Source: Alphaproteobacteria bacterium
Lineage (GTDB): Bacteria > Pseudomonadota > Alphaproteobacteria > ATCC43930 > CGMCC-115725
Direction: 5' to 3'
DNA: 11,968 nucleotides
NCBI GenBank assembly: GCA_017353855.1
Contig: JAFMSA010000067.1
Span: 1 to 11,968, forward strand
Of this stretch, positions 7,161 to 11,968 are shown one piece after another; positions within the stretch are counted from its first letter, which is position 1, and every line of letters starts with the position of its first letter. Both the position numbers and the translations under genes were made by a program. A model generated the notes under the pieces. The model ran no database searches. It saw only the letters and a program-made list of their open reading frames with translations, and was not told where the DNA came from.

Positions 7161-7643
7161 CTAGTCTTCCGCGGCGAGGCGGCGGAGCGCATCGCCGGCG
7201 GCGCCGTAGGGAAGCCACCCCGCGCGCCGTTCGATGCCGAGCCGGTGATAGAAGCCACGCGCCGGGTTCCAGTCCAATACATTGAAATGCAATGCCGGCC
7301 AGTCGCGTTCGAGCGCGATCGCCGCCAGCCGTGCCACCAGACGACGCCCGATCCCGCGCCGACGCGCCCAGTCTCTCACATAAAGGTCTTCGAGATAGAG
7401 CCCGGGGCGGCCGTACCAGGTCGAAAAATCCGGGTAAAACAGGGCAAAGCCGGCGGGCTCATCCTCAATAAACGCGAGGAGCGCCTCGAAACGCCGTTGC
7501 GCGCCAAAGCCGTGTCGGAGCAGATCCGACTCCCGCGCGATAACCGCGTCGGGTGCCCTTTCATAGGCCGCCAGCTCACGGATTAACTCAAGCAGCAACC
7601 CCACGTCCGCAGCGGCCGCAAAACGGATCAGCACCGCGCTCAT
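7161..7643 (-). CDS. GNAT acetyltransferase, SSAT (diamine/thialysine N-acetyltransferase)-like
   Basis: 160-aa GNAT-fold enzyme that should transfer acetyl from acetyl-CoA to an amine. It follows the pattern of spermidine/spermine acetyltransferase SSAT and its SSAT2 relative: LIRELAAYERAPD near 20-32, FYPDFSTWYGRPGLYLEDLYV (69-89), the acetyl-CoA pyrophosphate loop RRRGIGRR (94-101), and VLDWNPARGFYHRLG (122-136). The LEDLYV, LDWN and FY signatures are diagnostic for that branch. The ATG overlaps the stop of the upstream racemase-family gene by 4 bp (ATGA on the minus strand), so the two are translationally coupled. The amine substrate (polyamine, thialysine or other) is not fixed by the sequence. 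Confidence 0.92.
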   Translation of the reverse strand: MSAVLIRFAAAADVGLLLELIRELAAYERAPDAVIARESDLLRHGFGAQRRFEALLAFIEDEPAGFALFYPDFSTWYGRPGLYLEDLYVRDWARRRGIGRRLVARLAAIALERDWPALHFNVLDWNPARGFYHRLGIERRAGWLPYGAAGDALRRLAAED

Positions 7644-8401
7644 CGCTCACGCCATTCGCCCGCAGTGCTCGCCGGATAACCGAAATCGCGCGGCAGCAGC
7701 GCCGAATGGAACCAGCTCACGAAACTATAGATGCTGAACACGGGTCGGCGCAGCCGCTGTGACAATGCCCGCGCATAGGGAACCATGTTCGTGCATTCGA
7801 GCAGCACCGCCCCGATGCCGGAGTGCTGCGCAACGAGCTCCTCGCCGGCGGCGAGAACGTCGCTTTCTGCTGCGGCGACATCGAGCCACTCTTCGTCGTT
7901 GATCATGACGCGGGAGAACTCGCTGCCCTGATCGGTGCCGATGACCGGGGTCGCCGGATCGGCGCCGGCGGCACGCAAGTGCTCTTCGGTGAGGTTTGCG
8001 GCGCTCACCGTCAGGACCCCGATGCGCTTACCGGGCGGCAAAACACGTTCGATGAACGGAATCTGCATCAAGCTCGACGTCGCGACCGGCACGCCGACAT
8101 GCGCGGCAAGTTCGCGCTGATAGAGCGAAAGAAACCCGCAGGTCGTCGTGATGCCGTCGGCACCGAGGCGGACGAGCTCTTCGGCGGCGGCGAGGAATTC
8201 GGCGAGCAGCCCCTCGGCTCTCTCGCAAACGACACGGCGCGGCGAGGCGCCCGGGACGACCTTGTACAGGACCGGAAACGGCCAGGTCTCGGCATTCCCC
8301 ATATCCCCGGGAATCCGCGGGAACCGGGTCTCCAGCATCAGTATGCCGAGCTTCGCACCGTAGAGCGGCTTGCCGCCCCGGGCAACTCGCGGGTTTGACA
8401 T
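7640..8401 (-). CDS. aspartate/glutamate racemase family protein
   Basis: 253-aa cytosolic protein of the Asp/Glu/hydantoin racemase fold, in which two cysteines serve as paired acid/base residues. Both are visible: Cys88 in ITTTCGFLS and Cys203 in LLECTNM, one per half of the pseudo-symmetric fold, with RIGVLTVSA beginning the second half. I chose the ATG at 8399-8401: it gives the usual family length, and the 45 residues encoded upstream in the same open frame are low-complexity and unlike the family. Its ribosome site is weak (GGGG). It is the first gene of a two-gene minus-strand unit and ends 4 bp inside the acetyltransferase start. It could be a racemase, a hydantoin-type racemase or a maleate-isomerase relative; the substrate is open. 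Confidence 0.92.
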   Translation of the reverse strand: MSNPRVARGGKPLYGAKLGILMLETRFPRIPGDMGNAETWPFPVLYKVVPGASPRRVVCERAEGLLAEFLAAAEELVRLGADGITTTCGFLSLYQRELAAHVGVPVATSSLMQIPFIERVLPPGKRIGVLTVSAANLTEEHLRAAGADPATPVIGTDQGSEFSRVMINDEEWLDVAAAESDVLAAGEELVAQHSGIGAVLLECTNMVPYARALSQRLRRPVFSIYSFVSWFHSALLPRDFGYPASTAGEWRER

Positions 8402-8981
8402 GGTCAGGCGGCCCCAACGATGCCGGGAAGGGCAGGCTACCCTCCCGTCTCCGGTTGCAGGTTTAACTGGTCCGGCGACGAAGTGGCAACATGGTCGAAG
8501 AACCCCGTCACTCCAGGAGGCGGCGGTCGGCGGCAACGACTGCGAAAACGATGCCGCTGAGCACTGGAGCGCCGCCGTCGGGCGCGAGCTCCGGGGGAGA
8601 CGCGGACGCGGTCATGATGCGTGTCGATCCCGGCGAAGCCCTTGCCTCCCAGATACCGGGTCGACATAACCGGTCCCTTTGGCCCGGATCCGAGCGCTCA
8701 TCGCGCGGCGCCGCTCGCCGTCGTTTTCGTTCCGCATCGCTATGCAGCGATCGATTACCCGCGAGGTGATTTGGCGTCTGCCGTGCCCGCGTGATCGTCG
8801 CCTCATGCAGAGCCCGACCCGACCGTCGCCGGGCATTTGCGCGAGTGGCGGCAGTGCCGCCGCCTCAGTCAGTTCGCCCTCGCCTGCCGATATTTGGATG
8901 AAGCATCCATGACATGACTGATCTGGCACCGGAGCTGGCCCGGCCCTCGTCGGGCGAGCAGCTCGATTTGATTTAAATTGA

Positions 8982-9000
8982 AAGACTCCGGGAGAGTCTT
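8982..9000. repeat. 7-bp perfect hairpin in the gene-free stretch
   Basis: AAGACTC (8982-8988) and GAGTCTT (8994-9000) pair perfectly around a CGGGA loop. Read on the minus strand it is followed by TCAATTTAAAT, a moderately T/A-rich tail, so it could end a minus-strand transcript. No gene lies close upstream of it on that strand, so its role is unclear. Confidence 0.45.
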
Positions 9001-9432
9001 GGCGACCAGGACGTGCCCGTGACGCCAGCGAGCCGAACTCGATGGTCGAATCGCGAGTCTCGATCAGGAGCGGGAACGGAGTATTCCTTGGCCGGAGGTT
9101 AACGCCGCGCTTCGCGAGTGGCCTGCTCGTGCCCTCGGTCCCTCGGTCGCCTTCGGCTCTGCAGCTGCGGAACGCGCCGAGCTGCTCGAAGCGCCATTTC
9201 ACGATGGTCGGATAGTCTACAGAGATGTCCGCCCGCCTGTCTGTGGGCTAGGGCTCAGGCCCAGAACTGGCTGCTGGATATCGTCTTGCGTCTTGCAGCG
9301 CGACAGGCTGCTGGTCGCTGCGTACAGCCGGCGTCGTTAGCTTATGTGCACGACAATCGCAAGCGGGTCGGTTTTGCCAGGGATGCGGTCTCGCGCCGCA
9401 AGGGTGCGTTGACCAATGTTTCCGGCCGCAAG

Positions 9433-9453
9433 CCCCTGGCTTTAGCCATGGGG
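9433..9453 (+). mobile_element. hairpin resembling an IS200/IS605 right end (omega-RNA 3' hairpin), probable remnant
   Basis: CCCCTGGC, a TTTA loop, then GCCATGGGG form a stem of GGC/GCC, T-A and four C-G pairs with one bulged T. The order AGCCCC, GGCTTTAGCC, GGGG is the form typical of the 3' end of IS605-family elements, which also forms the terminal hairpin of the TnpB guide RNA. No TnpA or TnpB is readable on either side, so at most a decayed element or solo end is present. The assignment rests on pattern recognition only. Confidence 0.35.
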
Positions 9454-9548
9454 TTGGGCCGTCGCACGAGGCTAATGTTCCCGGGAAGTAATTCCATGTT
9501 AAAATGTTTCCGGTCTTTGAACATCTGGATAGCCGGTTGGCCAGCGTA

Positions 9549-9620
9549 GGGCTGCCCGTAAAATCAGGACCGTCAAACACTCCCAGCGTGCCTCGGCAGT
9601 GCCAAGCGGATGGGCAGCCC
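9549..9620. repeat. 9-bp inverted repeat with 54-nt spacer
   Basis: GGGCTGCCC at 9549-9557 is the exact reverse complement of GGGCAGCCC at 9612-9620. The flanking match extends only partly. It might be the arms of a large stem or short terminal repeats of a tiny mobile element, but no gene lies between them. Confidence 0.35.
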
Positions 9621-9732
9621 CTCCTCGGATGGACGGCGCTGGATTGTCAATACACGAGAGGGATGGCAGTTCCCCACGCGAGAGCGTCAGGGTGGATCGT
9701 CCATCAAAGAAGATTTGGCCTGGAGACCGAGG

Positions 9733-9750
9733 CCATGGAAGATTCCATGG
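9733..9750. repeat. perfect 18-bp palindrome, operator-like
   Basis: CCATGGAA (9733-9740) and TTCCATGG (9743-9750) are exact reverse complements separated by GA. Size and symmetry fit a dimeric regulator site, but no supportable gene starts nearby, so a relic is equally possible. Confidence 0.4.
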
Positions 9751-10069
9751 AGAGTTTCCACGGTGCGTCCTTAGAATCCCCTGGTTATAGCGATGGGGAG
9801 GCTCAGCGTCCCTCCCTCGTAATCTTCGAGCCCCGACGCAGGGGTAGCGATCGAGCTAGGCGGGGCCCCCGCGTCACCGCCGATGCGGCTACTGCCCCGC
9901 CTCGGCCTGCCGCCTCTACCTCTGATGATCCGCCGCAAGCCGGACAAGCCGATCGCAGGCGCCCAATCATTATCCGGGCCCCGGCTGGATCCCGTGAAGC
10001 TAGACTGTGTCCGCCCCGACGACGGGTCGGGCGTCTGCATTGCACCGCCAGATCGCCGGCGGACCGTCG

Positions 10070-10861
10070 TCACCACTTGTTGCGCAGCTCGCGCAGCCTG
10101 AGGAACACCGTCTTCGGGTCCGGATTGTCCGGCAGGTCGGGAAAGGCCTCGCGAAGCCGCTTGATCACTGCCGGGCTGGTCAGCCGGAAGAAGGCGTTGA
10201 TCTCCTTTTCCAGTCCCAGGGTCGTGACCAGCGCCTTTGCCGGGTTCTGCCGCTCCATGGACGGCAGCATTTCTCTAGCTATGGCATTATCGGGCTCGCG
10301 GTCCAGTGTAAAAGCGAGATTGCGGGCAATGTAATCATGACCCGGATACACCAGCGTCTCCTCAGGCAGTGAGGCGAGCTGAGTGACGAAGGTATTATAG
10401 AGCTCGTTTGGATGACCGCCATTGTGGCAGTTGCCGGCGCCGGCATTGAAAAGCGTATCGCCGCAGAACAATGCCGGGGTGTCTGCATGGGCTTTGACAC
10501 AGATGTGACTCATTGTATGGCCCGGGGTATCCAAGCATTCAAGCTCGACCGTCTTGCCGATCTTGATCACATCACCGGCGTGCAGCCCGCGGCTCATCTC
10601 CTGGATTTTGTCCTTGGCGTTGGCATGCGCCAGCACCGGGGCTTTGGTCGCCGCGATCACTTCCTGGTTGCCGCCGGTGTGGTCGCGGTGCTCATGCGTG
10701 TTGAGGATCTGCGTAATAGTCCAACCCCTGGCCTTTGCAGCCGCCAGGCACTTCTGGTGATCGAGCGGATCGACCGCCAGCGCCTCACCGGTTTCCGCGC
10801 AAGCGATCAGGTAATTGAAGTTACGGCCCGCATTCGCAGTCCAAATCTGTTCGACGATCAT
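10070..10861 (-). CDS. hydroxyacylglutathione hydrolase (glyoxalase II)-like metallo-beta-lactamase-fold hydrolase
   Basis: 263-aa cytosolic hydrolase of the glyoxalase II group, whose known members split S-lactoylglutathione into lactate and glutathione. All metal ligands are present: THEHRDH (His56, His58, Asp60, His61), His115 in TPGHT, Asp135 in FCGDTLF and His175 in YPGHD. A HAGH-type C-terminal domain follows (LVTTLGLEKEINAFFRL near 221-237) and the length is normal. The start at 10861 is fixed by a very strong GGAGGAGG site; a longer frame upstream would run into the neighbouring gene. The glutathione-pocket segment is unusual: where canonical enzymes have GCGRLFEG or GCGKFYEG, this has GAGNCHNGG (141-149), so Lys/Arg and Phe/Tyr contacts are replaced by Asn144 and His146. 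It is second in an operon, 16 bp after the other hydrolase. A different thiol ester substrate is possible. Confidence 0.92.
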   Translation of the reverse strand: MIVEQIWTANAGRNFNYLIACAETGEALAVDPLDHQKCLAAAKARGWTITQILNTHEHRDHTGGNQEVIAATKAPVLAHANAKDKIQEMSRGLHAGDVIKIGKTVELECLDTPGHTMSHICVKAHADTPALFCGDTLFNAGAGNCHNGGHPNELYNTFVTQLASLPEETLVYPGHDYIARNLAFTLDREPDNAIAREMLPSMERQNPAKALVTTLGLEKEINAFFRLTSPAVIKRLREAFPDLPDNPDPKTVFLRLRELRNKW

Positions 10862-10877
10862 TGCACCTCCTCCAGTC
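10862..10877 (-). promoter_or_regulatory. strong ribosome binding site of the glyoxalase II-like gene
   Basis: Read on the minus strand, the 16 bp between the two hydrolase genes contains GGAGGAGG ending about 4 nt before the ATG. It is the strongest Shine-Dalgarno in the window. It decides the start and suggests high translation of the second gene independent of the first. Confidence 0.75.
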
Positions 10878-11753
10878 TTATTCGAACGCGTAGCTATAGG
10901 CGCTGCCGTGGCGGACGATGCGTCCCACGGTCGGGCTCGGGAAATGCGCCGGCAGTAGGCGGCTGCCGCGTTCGACATGCTCTTCGATGAGCCGCGTCCG
11001 CGTCCGGCGCGACAGTTCGCGGTCAGTGCAGGCGAGTGTTGACCATGCCGGCTTCAACAGCTGCAGCGGATGGTGAATCACATCGCCCATAAACACCGCG
11101 TGGTGGTCGCGCGAGCGGGCGTGGATCACGACGTTGCCCGGCGTGTGGCCGGGAGCGCTCTCAAACCACAAACCATCTTCCAGCGCATAGTCGTCGTCCA
11201 CCAGCACCGACTGGCCATCGCGCACGACCGGCAATACGCTGTCTTCGAAAGCAAGACGATGCGGTGTGTCCTCGCCGCGCTGCTGTACCTCCTGCCAGTG
11301 CGTGAATTCGCGGCGCGCCATCACATAGCGCGCATTTGGGAAAGTCGGAACCCACCGGCCGTTTTCGAGCCTGGTATTCCAACCAACATGGTCCCAATGC
11401 AGATGGGTGCACATCACATAATCGACATCCTCGACTTTGACGCCGACGCGGGCGAGATCGGCGATATAGGGGCTGCGCAGCCGATGAAATTGCGGGCGCG
11501 TCGGACGCTCCTTATCATTCCCGAGACAGGAATCGATCAAGATCGTATGGTGCGGCGTCCTGACGATAAAGCTGTGAAAGCTGAAGATCAGGTTACCGGT
11601 CGCCGTGTCGATCAGCTTCGCGCCGGGATGATCGGGGTTTGATCGCACCACCTCCGCGTCGAAATCAGGAAAAAACGTGTCCGGTGCAATAAACGGCCCC
11701 TCGTATTCGGCGACGCGATGAACCTCGAATTCTCCAATCCGCGCGAGCTCCAT
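10878..11753 (-). CDS. metallo-beta-lactamase-fold metallo-hydrolase
   Basis: 291-aa soluble protein of the COG0491-type metallo-hydrolases, near lactonase and methyl-parathion-hydrolase-like members. Binuclear metal ligands are all visible: THLHWDH (His117, His119, Asp121, His122), His203 in APGHTPG, Asp224 in FMGDVIHHP and His270 in LLPAHF. The N-terminal half carries FSFHSFIVRTPHHTILIDS (58-76), the usual opening strands of this branch. I chose the ATG at 11751-11753 because GGAGG lies 4-5 nt upstream; the longer frame adds 36 residues unlike the family. It is first in a two-gene operon with the glyoxalase II-like enzyme. No signal peptide is seen. Substrate is unknown; lactone or ester hydrolysis are the plausible options. 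Confidence 0.9.
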   Translation of the reverse strand: MELARIGEFEVHRVAEYEGPFIAPDTFFPDFDAEVVRSNPDHPGAKLIDTATGNLIFSFHSFIVRTPHHTILIDSCLGNDKERPTRPQFHRLRSPYIADLARVGVKVEDVDYVMCTHLHWDHVGWNTRLENGRWVPTFPNARYVMARREFTHWQEVQQRGEDTPHRLAFEDSVLPVVRDGQSVLVDDDYALEDGLWFESAPGHTPGNVVIHARSRDHHAVFMGDVIHHPLQLLKPAWSTLACTDRELSRRTRTRLIEEHVERGSRLLPAHFPSPTVGRIVRHGSAYSYAFE

Positions 11754-11968
11754 ATTGCCTCCGGATAGGTTGCAGGCAGTCCCAAGACGAAGCCTACGCC
11801 GTGGCGTGGCCGAGGTCGAGAGCACACAGGAGATGCCCAAACACGCACATGCCGGGCGCAAGAGGGGATCGGGCTCCTAACCTCTCACCCTTTCGTACAT
11901 AAGGTCCCTTAACGAAACGAGGGTTCATCGAGCCCCTTGCTGAGTTCCTTTTCAACACCGTTTGCCCA

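Larger units (their letters stand above)
8402..10069. other. 1.67-kb gene-free stretch, probably decayed mobile DNA
   Basis: All open frames here lack family resemblance and have composition typical of chance frames in GC-rich DNA. The stretch holds a 7-bp hairpin at 8982-9000, a minus-strand fragment with helix-turn-helix character at 9191-9238, tandem copies of CCCTCGGT at 9132-9147, a hairpin like an IS200/IS605 right end at 9433-9453, a 9-bp inverted repeat (9549-9557 and 9612-9620) and a perfect palindrome at 9733-9750. Local AT-richer patches (8966-8983, 9485-9520) differ from the flanks. Promoters for the racemase unit should lie at its left edge, but none is clear. Confidence 0.55.

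Noticed and set aside
8402..8536. 45-residue N-terminal extension of the racemase-family protein
   Set aside because: The extension does not resemble the family; starting at 8401 gives the normal length and N-terminus.
8612..9202. 196-codon minus-strand frame in the gene-free stretch
   Set aside because: Apart from a short helix-turn-helix-like start it is Arg/Gly/Pro-rich and unlike any family; its codon use fits chance frames.
10045..10062. CCGCC/GGCGG hairpin just past the glyoxalase II-like stop
   Set aside because: Five-bp GC stem with an 8-nt loop and no T run on the minus strand; common by chance at this GC content.
9504..10334. 276-codon + strand frame running into the glyoxalase II-like gene
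   Set aside because: Its 3' part is antisense to a well supported gene and its 5' part has no recognisable domain or ribosome site.
10862..10978. 39-residue N-terminal extension of the glyoxalase II-like protein
   Set aside because: It would overlap the end of the other hydrolase gene and bypass the strong GGAGGAGG ribosome site.

Overview
The window is high-GC bacterial DNA with tightly packed genes on both strands, short overlaps and purine-rich ribosome binding sites. The protein families (a YejB permease, MetE-like methyltransferases, a YfcG-type GST, an SSAT-like acetyltransferase and metallo-beta-lactamase-fold hydrolases) and the codon use fit a proteobacterium, most likely an alphaproteobacterium. 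That placement is inference; there is no rRNA or other taxonomic marker here. No tRNA, CRISPR array or intact insertion sequence was seen.

Layout, left to right. (1) 170-1258 (+) is yejB, one permease of a YejABEF-type peptide/microcin C ABC importer. Its usual partner yejE does not follow; instead there are about 730 bp without a convincing gene, holding a possible intrinsic terminator at 1331-1353. (2) 1993-5542 (+) is a three-gene cassette: two zinc-site MetE-like (cobalamin-independent methionine synthase II family) paralogs of 404 and 397 aa, flanking a more divergent 376-aa member of the same UROD/MetE-like fold. Gaps are 6 and 4 bp, so this is one operon. (3) 5906-6628 (-) is a YfcG/YghU-type glutathione S-transferase, divergent across 76 bp from 6705-7157 (+), a flavin split-barrel (PPOX-type) protein. 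(4) 7640-8401 (-), an Asp/Glu racemase-family protein, runs into 7161-7643 (-), an SSAT-like GNAT acetyltransferase, with a 4-bp ATGA overlap. (5) 8402-10069 is a 1.67-kb stretch with no supportable gene. It holds a hairpin resembling the right end (omega-RNA 3' hairpin) of IS200/IS605 elements, several palindromes and a helix-turn-helix-like fragment, so it looks like a mobile-element graveyard. (6) 11753-10070 (-) is a two-gene operon of metallo-beta-lactamase-fold hydrolases: a general metallo-hydrolase, then a glyoxalase II-like enzyme with altered glutathione-pocket residues.

The most unusual unit is the MetE-like triplet. All three proteins keep a His-x-Cys and a late Cys that match the zinc ligands of MetE, but the middle one has His or another residue where the zinc-ligand Glu should be. 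This suggests a dedicated methyl (or alkyl) transfer pathway from an unknown thiol or methyl donor rather than ordinary methionine synthesis. That function is inferred, not shown. The remaining genes are ordinary metabolic or detoxification genes, with a mild glutathione theme (GST and glyoxalase II-like).
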